Positions 1 to 9,100 of a DNA stretch of 34,741 nucleotides are shown one piece after another. Below the pieces are notes generated by a model that saw nothing but the letters and a program-made list of their open reading frames with translations, was not told where the DNA came from and ran no database searches. This stretch comes from Promethearchaeota archaeon. Lineage in GTDB: Archaea > Asgardarchaeota > Lokiarchaeia > Sigyniarchaeales > SOKP01. Position 1 is the stretch's first letter, and every line of letters starts with the position of its first letter. The stretch lies in contig JAHPYZ010000052.1 in NCBI GenBank assembly GCA_019058425.1, positions 1 through 34,741 of the forward strand. Direction: 5' to 3'. Made by a program: the position numbers and the translations under genes.

Positions 1-1215
1 TCAGATGATTTTATATTGAGAGTTGGGGAAGCTATAAAAAGTGGTACTAGTATAGCTTTACTGAACGATCAAGTAATGATCCCTGGTCTTGTTAATCGAG
101 GTTTTACTTTAGAAGACGCTAGAGAATATGCACCAATAGGATGTGTTGAACCTCAACATCCCTATAAATCGTTTGGATCAACAAATGCTAATCAATTTAA
201 TGTAGTGAAATGTTTAGAGTTAGCATTGAATAATGGAGTCGATATGATAAGTAGGAAGGATTATGGTCTTAAGAATAATAAAAAAATTAATTCTTATGAA
301 GACCTTTGGAATGCTTTTAAGAATCAAGTTATTTATTTCATTAACTATATGGTAAAGACTATGTATTTTCTTGATAAAGCGATTGCTGAACTTACACCAC
401 AACCATTTTTATCTGCTACTATAGATGATTGCATTGAAAGTGGACTTGATATAACTAATGGTGGTGCTGTTTACAATTTTACTGGACCACAACTTATCGG
501 TTTAGCAACAGTTGCAGACAGTCTTGCTGTAATTAAGAAGGTTACATTTGAAGATCAACTTCTTTCATTTGAAGATTTAGTTCAAATGCTTGCTAAGAAT
601 TATCGGGGTGTTTATCGAGGAAAAAAAGGAATAGAATGGCGAGAATACTTTATCAATAAAATCCCGAAATTTGGAAATGATGATGATTATGTTGATAATA
701 TAGCTGTTGAAGTAGCTAAACATTATTGTGAAGAAATCTCAAAACACTCAAATTACAGAGGAGGAATATTCAATCCCGGGATTTATTCTACAACCTTCCA
801 TTTAGCATTTGGTGTTTTCACAGGAGCATCGGCAGATGGAAGAAAAAAGACAGAACCTCTTTCAAATGGTTTATGTCCAACAAGTGGTTTGGATAAAAAG
901 GGTCCAACTGCCATTCTCAATTCAATTAAAAAACTCAATAATGGTTTAATGACAAATGGTAACTCATTGATTTTAGCTTTTCATCCAAATACATTAAATA
1001 TAGAAATCTTAAATCCACTTCTACGAACATTTTTTGTGTCTAAAGGTGGTTATCAAATACAATTCAATGTCGTAGGAAAAGAAGCTCTGTGTGATGCTCA
1101 ATTAAATCCCGATAATTATAGAGGTTTAATTGTAAGAGTCGCAGGATATTCCGTATATTTCACAGAATTATCGAAAGATGCTCAAGATGAAATTATCGCC
1201 AGAACTGAGTATTAA
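1..1215 (+). CDS. Glycyl radical enzyme, C-terminal part (5' end outside window)
   Basis: The reading frame is open from base 1, so the gene begins upstream; about 400 C-terminal residues remain of a family usually near 800. Two catalytic landmarks are visible. The motif GCVEP (Cys codon 142-144) is the active-site cysteine with the adjacent glutamate typical of diol dehydratase, choline lyase and related members, unlike the Cys-Cys of pyruvate formate-lyase. The C-terminal RVAGYS motif (Gly codon 1144-1146) carries the glycyl radical, followed by the usual LSKDAQDEIIARTE ending. Such enzymes are oxygen-sensitive and need a radical-SAM activase, which is not in the window. The substrate cannot be decided from this fragment. 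The T-rich run at 1219-1227 just after the stop is a plausible terminator. Confidence 0.92.
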   Translation, partial: SDDFILRVGEAIKSGTSIALLNDQVMIPGLVNRGFTLEDAREYAPIGCVEPQHPYKSFGSTNANQFNVVKCLELALNNGVDMISRKDYGLKNNKKINSYEDLWNAFKNQVIYFINYMVKTMYFLDKAIAELTPQPFLSATIDDCIESGLDITNGGAVYNFTGPQLIGLATVADSLAVIKKVTFEDQLLSFEDLVQMLAKNYRGVYRGKKGIEWREYFINKIPKFGNDDDYVDNIAVEVAKHYCEEISKHSNYRGGIFNPGIYSTTFHLAFGVFTGASADGRKKTEPLSNGLCPTSGLDKKGPTAILNSIKKLNNGLMTNGNSLILAFHPNTLNIEILNPLLRTFFVSKGGYQIQFNVVGKEALCDAQLNPDNYRGLIVRVAGYSVYFTELSKDAQDEIIARTEY

Positions 1216-1270
1216 TCTTTATTTTTTTAAAATTCTAAGAAAAATAATAAAAAATTTTAGGTATTCTGAC

Positions 1271-1283
1271 TTTTAAAATATAA
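1271..1283 (+). promoter_or_regulatory. TATA box of the tRNA-Ala gene
   Basis: The AT-only element TTTTAAAATATAA is centred about 26 bases before the first tRNA base at 1304, the normal archaeal TATA-to-start spacing. It could also drive valS as a tRNA-mRNA cotranscript, since only 31 bases separate the tRNA from valS. Confidence 0.55.
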
Positions 1284-1303
1284 TTACAATAATGATTATA
1301 GTT

Positions 1304-1405
1304 GGGCCTGTAGATCAGTGGAAGATCGCTTGATCCTATTAAGCTGGATGCTTAATAACAAGATTCGCATTCAAGAGGTCACGGGTTCAATTCCCGTCAG
1401 GTCCA
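1304..1405 (+). tRNA. tRNA-Ala (anticodon CGC) with a 30-nt intron
   Basis: The cloverleaf folds completely once an intron is removed. The acceptor stem GGGCCTG pairs with CAGGTCC and contains a G3-U70 wobble pair, the universal alanine identity element; the discriminator is A. The D stem is GATC/GATC and the T stem is ACGGG/CCCGT with loop TTCAATT. The anticodon stem CTTGA/TCAAG encloses TTCGCAT, giving anticodon CGC at 1366-1368. The intron is about 1334-1363; its exact ends are ambiguous by up to three bases because GAT is repeated at both junctions. It lies at the 5' side of the anticodon loop, not the canonical 37/38 site. An internal hairpin ATTAAGC/GCTTAAT (1338-1356) forms inside it. 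Mature length is 72 nt and CCA is not encoded. Confidence 0.88.
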
Positions 1406-1436
1406 TTCTATTAATAACATCTGAAAAGGACTTTCA

Positions 1437-4037
1437 ATGGAAAAGGAGATACAATATCCAAAAAGATTTAAGTTTAAGGTAATCCAAGAAAAATGGATGG
1501 ATTATTGGAACGAAAAAAAAATTTATGCTTTTAATAAACAACGAGAAGGTGAAATATTTACAATAGATACACCACCTCCATTTGTTAGTGGAGTTTTACA
1601 TATAGGTCAGTATTTAAATTATGCTTGGATAGATTTTGTGGCAAGATACCATCGAATGAGAGGAGATAATGTATATTTTCCTCAAGGATGGGATTGTCAT
1701 GGATTACCTGTAGAGTTGGCAGTAACTAAAAATTATGGTGTAAAGAAAGACGATCGAGAAAAATTTCTAGAGAAATGTAGAGAATGGGTAGAAAACAATA
1801 TCAAAAATATGACGAGGCAATTGGATGAGTTAGGATATTCTACAGATTGGGATTATACATATAGAACAATGAATGACGATTATAAACGAAAAGTTCAACT
1901 TTCATTATTAGATTTTTATGATAAAGGTTTGCTTTATAGAGATAAATTCCCAACTCATTTCTGCGTGAATTGTGAAACTTCTGTTGCAAAAGCAGAAGTT
2001 GGTTATAAAGATGAGTCAGGGAAATTATGGTACATAAAATTGCCCATTACGGGGAGAGAAAATGAATTTGTCACAATAGCTACTACACGACCCGAATACA
2101 TGGAAGCATGTGTTGCTATAATGGTTCATCCAAATGATGAGCGATTTTATGATATTTCTGCGGCTGAAATAGAAATTCCTTTTACAAACCGTAATGTTAG
2201 AGTTTATATGGATAATACAGTTGATATGAATTTTGGTACTGGTGTTGTTTATGTTTGTACATATGGAGATGAGATGGATATCAAATGGAAATTTGAGTAT
2301 AATCTTGATGAGATCCAAATTTTTACTGAAGATGGTCATATGAATGAGAATTCCAAATATCAGGGGCTAACAATTATGGAAGCAAGAGCTCAGATAGTCG
2401 AAGATCTTGACAAAATGGGGTTAATTGAAAAAATTGAGGATTATGAACATAGTATTATTATACATTCAGAACGATCATCTTGTAGTAAACCTATTGAATA
2501 TTTGCCTGTATATCAGTGGTTTATTAATGTTAAAGATTTCACAGATGAAATTATTGAATCTGGAGAATTAATGAAGTGGTATCCAGAAAAACAAAAACAA
2601 CGATTAACGGATTGGGCAAAGGGTTTAGATTGGAATTGGGTGATCTCACGTCAACGTTTTTTCGGTACACCTATTCCATTTTGGTATTGTGAAGATTGCG
2701 GTGAGATTATACCACCTGAACGAAAAGATTTACCATTAAATCCTACAGAGATTTCACCTCCAATTAAACAGTGTCCAAAATGTAAATGTAATAATATTAT
2801 TGGTGAAAAAGATGTTTGTGATTGTTGGATTGACTCTAGTCTTACACCCTTAGAGATATCAAAATGGACTGAAGATAATGAGTTCTTTAGAAGAGCCTAT
2901 ATGAATGCCAAAGTTCATCGCTCGCAAGGTTATGAAATTATACGAACTTGGTTATTTTATACGCTATTTAGATGTAAAGTTTTAACTGGAAAAGCTCCTT
3001 TTCATGAAGCAATGATTAATGGAATGGTTGCTGGTCCGGATGGGAGGCATATGTCGAAGAGTCTTGGAAACTATATTGCACCAGAGGAGGTTATGCCTGA
3101 ATTTGGAGCGGATTCAATAAGATATTGGACTGCAATGGGATCACTTGGAGATGATTATCCATTTGAATTCACTTGGATTAATCTACAAAACAAACAGCCT
3201 GTATCAAATGAAAAAATAATGACCGAAATGAAAAATCTTCCTGAGGCTAAATTTAACAAAAAATATCGTAGGAAGTTTGAACAATTAATTGGAGCTTCGA
3301 GATTTTTGACTAAGATTTGGAATGCGTATAGATTTTTATATTTAAATTTAAAAAAAATAAAATTGAATAATATTGATATTAATCCTAAGGAATTATCGCC
3401 GATTGATTGCTATTACTTTTCAGAATTTAATAAAAATTTAAATTTAATCACTAGTTATTTTGATGAATATAACTGGCACGAAGCAATGATGATCTTACGG
3501 ATATTCTTTTGGAATGAAATCTGTGATAACTATATAGAAGCTATAAAGCACAAATTTTATGCAGAGGATCATAGAATAAGAGAAATTTCTTTAAAAAATG
3601 CTTTAAACCTTTTTTATAAATTATTGACAACAACTTCTGTTATTATGCCATTTATAACAGAAGAGATATATAATATTCTCTATAAACAATTCAAAGACAT
3701 TGAATCTATTCACTTTGAAAATTGGCCAGAATCTTACGAGAATATTTCTGAAGGATTATCGGAACAAGGTAAAAAAGGTATTGAAATCATAAAATTCTTG
3801 AGGATGATAAAATCAAAACTTCAAATACCATTGAATGAGAGTATTAAGAAGGTTGTTTTTATATCAGAAACAGATCAACATAAAGAATTTGAGCTCCTAA
3901 AGGAAGATATCAAAAAAACAATTAGAATAAATAAATTAGAGATAATAGGGAAAGAATCTGAAAAAAATATCAAAGAAAAACCAGATATAATAGAAAATTT
4001 TGAAGATCAGAATATTAAATTTTATTTTTTTAAATAG
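1437..4037 (+). CDS. valS: Valyl-tRNA synthetase
   Basis: This class I aminoacyl-tRNA synthetase charges tRNA-Val and edits misacylated threonine. The 866 residues match the usual archaeal ValRS length. Visible motifs are the HIGH-type signature LHIGQ (residues 54-58; the last residue is often Asn in archaeal ValRS), PQGWDCHGLPVE, the editing-domain motif ATTRPEYMEACVA (from about residue 215), GTGVVYVCTYGD, and the KMSKS loop written HMSKS at 538-542 followed by SLGNYIAPEEV. The Cys pairs C418/C421 and C446/C449 look like a zinc ribbon. The TTRPEYMEAC and GWDCHGLPVE patterns separate it from IleRS and LeuRS. An AAAAGGA Shine-Dalgarno lies 6 bases before the ATG. It follows the tRNA closely and converges on scpB, with 15 bases between the stops. 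Confidence 0.95.
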   Translation: MEKEIQYPKRFKFKVIQEKWMDYWNEKKIYAFNKQREGEIFTIDTPPPFVSGVLHIGQYLNYAWIDFVARYHRMRGDNVYFPQGWDCHGLPVELAVTKNYGVKKDDREKFLEKCREWVENNIKNMTRQLDELGYSTDWDYTYRTMNDDYKRKVQLSLLDFYDKGLLYRDKFPTHFCVNCETSVAKAEVGYKDESGKLWYIKLPITGRENEFVTIATTRPEYMEACVAIMVHPNDERFYDISAAEIEIPFTNRNVRVYMDNTVDMNFGTGVVYVCTYGDEMDIKWKFEYNLDEIQIFTEDGHMNENSKYQGLTIMEARAQIVEDLDKMGLIEKIEDYEHSIIIHSERSSCSKPIEYLPVYQWFINVKDFTDEIIESGELMKWYPEKQKQRLTDWAKGLDWNWVISRQRFFGTPIPFWYCEDCGEIIPPERKDLPLNPTEISPPIKQCPKCKCNNIIGEKDVCDCWIDSSLTPLEISKWTEDNEFFRRAYMNAKVHRSQGYEIIRTWLFYTLFRCKVLTGKAPFHEAMINGMVAGPDGRHMSKSLGNYIAPEEVMPEFGADSIRYWTAMGSLGDDYPFEFTWINLQNKQPVSNEKIMTEMKNLPEAKFNKKYRRKFEQLIGASRFLTKIWNAYRFLYLNLKKIKLNNIDINPKELSPIDCYYFSEFNKNLNLITSYFDEYNWHEAMMILRIFFWNEICDNYIEAIKHKFYAEDHRIREISLKNALNLFYKLLTTTSVIMPFITEEIYNILYKQFKDIESIHFENWPESYENISEGLSEQGKKGIEIIKFLRMIKSKLQIPLNESIKKVVFISETDQHKEFELLKEDIKKTIRINKLEIIGKESEKNIKEKPDIIENFEDQNIKFYFFK

Positions 4038-4052
4038 GAAAGATTACTAAAA

Positions 4053-5081
4053 TTATCTTTCTCCTTCTTCACTTTCATTCATGGGTTCACCCTGTTCTAG
4101 CCCTTCAATATCAGTGGAAGGTTCATTTTGTCCACCTTCTCCATTTTCACTTATTGGTTCACCATGATTTACTTCTTCAATTTCTGCTGGAGGACCACTT
4201 TGTCCTCCTGCTTCAAGTCCTAATTGTTTTACCATAACTTGCTTCATTAATCTTTTATCTTTTGGTAATCCAAACATTTCTGCATACTTATCAGTTGTAG
4301 TTAATTCTTGAGATCTTCCTTTTTTTACAGCATCTATGAATTGATTATCTAAAAGGTACTTTACATGCTCATAAGCACCACTACCCCTTAGTTTAATAAC
4401 CATAGATTTTAAAATTGGCTGTTTTAAAGCGATAATCGTCAATGTTCTTAAATATCTTTCTGCTATTGCCCCTCCTTTAGCAAATTTTGATACTTTTTCT
4501 GTGTATTCTGGTCTAATCTGCATTTGATATCTATCTCCAATTTGGGCTATGATTAGTGAAGTAATTCGCTCTAGATAATCAAAAGCCAGTTCATTTACTA
4601 AAATCTCAACTTCTTTTTTAGGAAATTCTAATTTATTTGATAACTCTTCTATTGTTAAAGGTCCACCCGCAGCATATAAAGCAGCTTCAATGAAGTTACG
4701 ACGAAGAGTCCTTTCATCAAGTTCTAAGGCTTTTTCATCAATTAGGGTACTTTCTGACACACTATCTATTACTGTTTTTTCATCTTCAAACTTTTGCTCA
4801 TCCGGAGATTCTTCAATTAGGAGATTTTCTAGTTCTTGATCATATTCTTCATTTAATTCGGCTTTTTCAATATCTTCAGAATTTGAGTCTATTTCTTCAA
4901 TGATCTCATCTTCAATTTTATCTATTGAATCATCTACCTCTGATTCTTTAGATTCCTCTTCAGGAAAATTGTCAATTTCTTTAAGATCTTCTTTAAATTC
5001 TTCAGTTTCTTCTTCTTTAATAATATTTTCGGAGTTTTCTTCTATTTCCTCATTAGTTTCTTCATTTGAATTTTCTTCCAA
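4053..5081 (-). CDS. scpB: Segregation and condensation protein ScpB
   Basis: ScpB is the winged-helix (kite) subunit of the SMC-ScpA-ScpB condensin, acting on the nucleoid with the two genes upstream. The conserved part spans about residues 124-275: RNFIEAALYAAGGPLTIEEL, then FDYLERITSLIIAQIGDRYQM and ERYLRTLTIIALKQPILKSMVIKLRGSGAYEHVK, the two winged helices. The core is preceded by about 120 strongly acidic residues rich in Glu, Asp and Ser, and followed by a Gly-Glu-Pro tail made of two imperfect 24-residue repeats (292-315 and 316-340). Typical ScpB is about 180-230 residues, so 342 is long. Translation starts at TTG (5079-5081); GTGAT just upstream matches the 3' part of the archaeal Shine-Dalgarno. 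It is last in the operon. Confidence 0.9.
   Translation of the reverse strand: MEENSNEETNEEIEENSENIIKEEETEEFKEDLKEIDNFPEEESKESEVDDSIDKIEDEIIEEIDSNSEDIEKAELNEEYDQELENLLIEESPDEQKFEDEKTVIDSVSESTLIDEKALELDERTLRRNFIEAALYAAGGPLTIEELSNKLEFPKKEVEILVNELAFDYLERITSLIIAQIGDRYQMQIRPEYTEKVSKFAKGGAIAERYLRTLTIIALKQPILKSMVIKLRGSGAYEHVKYLLDNQFIDAVKKGRSQELTTTDKYAEMFGLPKDKRLMKQVMVKQLGLEAGGQSGPPAEIEEVNHGEPISENGEGGQNEPSTDIEGLEQGEPMNESEEGER
4062..4208 (-). repeat. Two imperfect tandem repeats coding the ScpB C-terminal tail
   Basis: The coding sequence for residues 292-315 and 316-340 of ScpB repeats the pattern GGQ-x-P-x4-IE-x3-GEP-x-[NS]E. The first copy is 4137-4208 and the second 4062-4136. The units are diverged at the DNA level, so this is an old duplication. 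Confidence 0.7.
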
Positions 5082-5116
5082 TTCTCATCACTTCTGGTTA
5101 TAATTTTAAATATTTT

Positions 5117-6136
5117 TTAACTAATATCTACTGAAATATTTTGAAAATCTTCATCTTGTAATATTTTTATTTTATTTCCAGTAGACAAGAACATTAAGGC
5201 TAAAAACATACGTACTAATGAAAATTTCCGCCCTATACTACTTTCTTCTTCATTTTTGATAATATCCATTAAAACATATATACTGGTTTCTTTATTGTTT
5301 AAATTAATTGTGGCTTTTATTCGATTATACCACGATTCATGCAATTCTTGAACAGTTTGTTCCTTTCCGCTAATATGTTTTAAGAGTTCTTTAGGTAATT
5401 GTGCTTTTGATTTCATTTGGATCTTTTGTTCTTTAAGTTCATCTCTTCGTATTCTCCGTCTTTTTAACTTCTCTTTATTCTGCATTACTTCAATAATAGC
5501 CGATCTCATGGCATCAAATAATTCATCCTTTGTAGCAATTTGCATTTTAGGAGAAATTGGTTGTGGTAATGTTTTTGGAATAGATCTAGAATGACTTTGT
5601 CTGAATTTTTCTAGTTCTTCTCTTCGTTGAATTTGTTCTTCTTCTTTTATTATACTTGAGATTTTATAATGATGTAGAGATGCCGAGGTTTTTAACGCTA
5701 TCCCAGAAATTTTATAGTTAATTAAATCTTCATGGAGCATATTATCAAAAAAAGTGTCTACTAGTTTTGATAGATCATAAAAGGCAATATCAGATTCTTT
5801 TGCTATTTCAGTATCTAAAAGACTTGAAAATGGTGGTTTTTGCCAAAATTTCAATTCAGTTTTTTCCTTTCTCAATAATGCAAGATCTTCTTCATCATCA
5901 TCAAATTCGGCTACTAATTCTACCTCAGGCTCTACTTGTTCTTCTATTTCTGGTTCTTGAGATCGATCGATAAAATCGGGATGAGATGTAATTTCTTTTA
6001 ATAAATCAACAATATCTTTTTTCTTAGCTTTAGTAGGAATTTTAATATGATTTTTCGATGCAAATTCTCTTAAGACTTTCACAGTCCATTCATTAAATTT
6101 GAAATTTTTATCAGATGATTCTTCATTCTTTGAAAT
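5117..6136 (-). CDS. scpA: Segregation and condensation protein ScpA (kleisin), probable AUU start
   Basis: ScpA is the kleisin that bridges the SMC heads and binds ScpB. The N-terminal kleisin core (DIAFYDLSKLVDTFFDNM followed by YKISGIALKTSASLHHYKIS) and the C-terminal winged helix (SLVRMFLALMFLSTGNKIKI, then QDEDFQNISVDI) are recognisable, joined by a basic linker. The extreme N-terminus resembles a SAP DNA-binding helix pair (WTVKVLREFASKNHIKIP). The first conventional start is GTG at 6082, but this would cut the SAP-like motif after its first two residues. The frame stays open to a TGA at 6143-6145. The Shine-Dalgarno GAGGTGA (6143-6149) sits 6 bases from an ATT codon at 6134-6136, which I take as the start, giving about 339 residues. 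It lies 28 bases after smc and upstream of scpB in one operon. Confidence 0.85.
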   Translation of the reverse strand: MSKNEESSDKNFKFNEWTVKVLREFASKNHIKIPTKAKKKDIVDLLKEITSHPDFIDRSQEPEIEEQVEPEVELVAEFDDDEEDLALLRKEKTELKFWQKPPFSSLLDTEIAKESDIAFYDLSKLVDTFFDNMLHEDLINYKISGIALKTSASLHHYKISSIIKEEEQIQRREELEKFRQSHSRSIPKTLPQPISPKMQIATKDELFDAMRSAIIEVMQNKEKLKRRRIRRDELKEQKIQMKSKAQLPKELLKHISGKEQTVQELHESWYNRIKATINLNNKETSIYVLMDIIKNEEESSIGRKFSLVRMFLALMFLSTGNKIKILQDEDFQNISVDIS

Positions 6137-6164
6137 TATAATTCACCTCTTTGAAAAAAGATCT

Positions 6165-9100
6165 TTATTCTGTTATTGTAGGCTCTACATCTTCAAGTTC
6201 AAGAATTCTTTTTGCCTCTTCTTCTAAATCAACACTAAAGATATCAGTTATTCCACTTTGTTGCATTGATACACCATAGATTCTGTCTGCGTTAACTATA
6301 TTTTCCTCTCGATGACTAATCACCATGAATTGAGCTTGTGAAGCAAATTCCTTAATTACCATAGAAACCCGATGAACATTAGGACCATCTAAAGCCGCAT
6401 CAATTTCATCCATTACATAAAATGGTGCGGGATAAAATTCTTGAACAGCAAATATAAAAGATAATGCTACTAATGTTTTTTCACCACCGCTTAATATTTC
6501 TAATGAACTTATTTTCTTACCCCTCGGTCTTGCTTCTATGCTAATACCTCCTTCAAATGGCTTATCTGGTCTATCCAAAATCATTTTCGCTGAGCCACCA
6601 GGACTAAGTTTTTGAAAAATCCTGCTAAATTCTCTATTGATCTCATGGTATGCTTTCATAAATGTTCTGGTCTTTTCTAGTTCAATCTTGTCAATAGCAT
6701 CTAAAATTGATTTTCGTTCTCTTTGTATTGTCTGTCGCCTCATGTCTATCTCATCAAATCTTTCTTTTACAGTATCATATTGTTCAATTGCCTTTAGATT
6801 CACTGGCTCAAGAGTTTTTTTCTTCTGCGTTTTTTCTACAATATCAGATTGTAATTCTGCTTCTGAAAGACCTTCTGTTATAGTAGGTAATGACCCATAT
6901 TCTTTCGAACGCTGGAATAATGTTTCAATTTGATCTGTACACATTAATTTCCTTGATTCAAAATTATTAATTTTTGAATTTTCCATTGACAGATCTGATT
7001 TTAAATCAGTTATTACCTTCTGGTATTGTTTTTGCTTTTTCCATGATTCATCTTTCTCTTGTATAAACTTATCAATTTCCTTTTGTTTTTCATTTTTCTT
7101 TTCATTTTCACTATCTAAATTTTCTTTAAAAGTTGTTAATTCTTTTGCTATTGATTCTATTTGTTCTTCAGTTTCTTTTATTTCTTGATGTAACCCAATT
7201 ATCTTTTGTTCTCTTTCTTTATTTTTATTTAACTCATTCAACTTCCCTTGGGATTTCTGCAAATCTTTATTTAATTTGTTTAATTTCTTTTGGGCCGCTT
7301 TTTGTGATTCTAACTCTTCTTTTTTTTCATTTCTTAATGTATCTATTATTTCTTGCTTTTTATCCACATTTACTTGAACTTTTTCAACCTGAGAATTAAA
7401 TCCTTCAATATCTTTTAAGCAAGTTTCAATACTATTTTTAGCTTCAACATTTTCTTTTTTAATATCTTCAATAGAGTTTATAATCCTCATTACGTTTTCA
7501 AGCGCCCTCAAACGATCCATTGTATCTTCAAGTGCTTTATTTTCCTCATCGATTTGTTTTCGCAAATTACCTGTTTTTTCCCAGAAATTCTCTTTTTGTA
7601 GAATGAGTTCATCTATATTTTTTTGTAGTGAATTTTGCTCCTCTTGATTATTTTTTATATTCTCTTCGGTATTTATAATTAAACTTTTCTTTTCTTCAAT
7701 AGACTTATTCAATTTTTCTATGTTATCATCAATTTCAGTAATTGTATCAAATAGATTCTGAATTCCGTGTAATTCTTGTAATTTTTCTCTTAAATTATCT
7801 GATTCTTTTTGTTTTTGATCAATATTATCTTGAATTGTGGTTAAGTTATCCCAATATGTATCCTTTAACTTGGTTAACTTTTCTATATCAGTATCCATGA
7901 CACTAGATTCAGATTGCCTAGTCTTAATTATTTCATCTCTTTCATTAATCTCGACTTCTCCTTTTTTAATTCTCTCAGTTAATTCAGTATTTCTTTTATT
8001 AATTTCATTAAGTCTCTTATTATAGACAGAGAGATTTTCAGATAAGTGTTTTTCTTGAATGCTATTTTCAGTTAATTGCTTTTCAATTATGTTAAAATCA
8101 TCGGTCTGAGAACTAATTGTATCTGATATATCTTCCAATTGTTTGTATAGTTCTTGACTTTTGGACATAGTGAGTTTTCTTAAAGAAAGATATACATTTT
8201 CAAGAATTTCCATTAGATCTTGAACAAAACTATCAAATGTGGAGGTTGAACTTTGTACTTCAATATCAGCTGATTCTTTTACTCTATCGATTAATTGATC
8301 AATCGTATCATCGGCATTATCTGTGAACATTTTTAAAGTTTGCATAATAGGGTCTAACATTTCTGTCATTTCAGTAGATTTTTCAGTATCTTTACCAATA
8401 TCCTCAACAGTTTTCATAATGTCAAAGATGTCTAATATGAACTTTTTAAAATCTTCTGCTGATGATTCAATCGCCTCTGCATTTGATTGTTGTATATTGC
8501 TCTTTATAGATTCAACTGAAATATTAATATTCTGGGTAAGCATGTTTAAAATTTGGAGAATTCCTGTAATATCTTTTGTATTTTTCTCATATTCCTCTTC
8601 TGAAGACTCAATTTTTTTTGTTAAATTTTCTTTCTCTAGTGCAAGATCCTCCAAACGTCTTTCTACATTCTCCTTTTTTGTAATAAATTTTTCAGTAGAA
8701 TCTGTAATATCTTGAAGATTTTTATTATGAGTATTTACTTGTAATTCTAAATTATTCTTCTCTCGATCTAATTTTGTTAATTCTTTTGTAAGAATTTTTA
8801 ATTCAGTATTGATATTATCAATCTTTGCATTATTATCATTGATTTCTGAGTCATAAGAGTATTTTTTCATCTTGAAAAGCTCAAGATCTTGTTCATTCTT
8901 TCGATATACTGAATTTTCTTGCTTCAACTTTGCTTTTAAATCACTTAATTCTTTGTTTATGCTTTCATTTTCACTTAATAATTCCTTTACTGCTTTTTCA
9001 GCATCTTGACCCTTGCTTAAATCAGTAATTTTTTTCTCTATAGTAGTTTTTTTTTCTTCTAATTCTTGTATGTTACCCTGATTCATTTTAATTTCTGTAC

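Noticed and set aside
2025-2339. 104-codon minus-strand frame inside valS
   Set aside because: It lies entirely within the ValRS editing domain on the opposite strand.
1437-4037. HIGQ in place of HIGH in ValRS as a sign of inactivity
   Set aside because: Archaeal ValRS proteins commonly carry HIGN here, and KMSKS and the editing motifs are intact, so this is a mild variant.
4900-5103. Serine-rich plus-strand frame opposite scpB
   Set aside because: It is the complement of the Glu/Asp-rich arm of ScpB and has no independent support.
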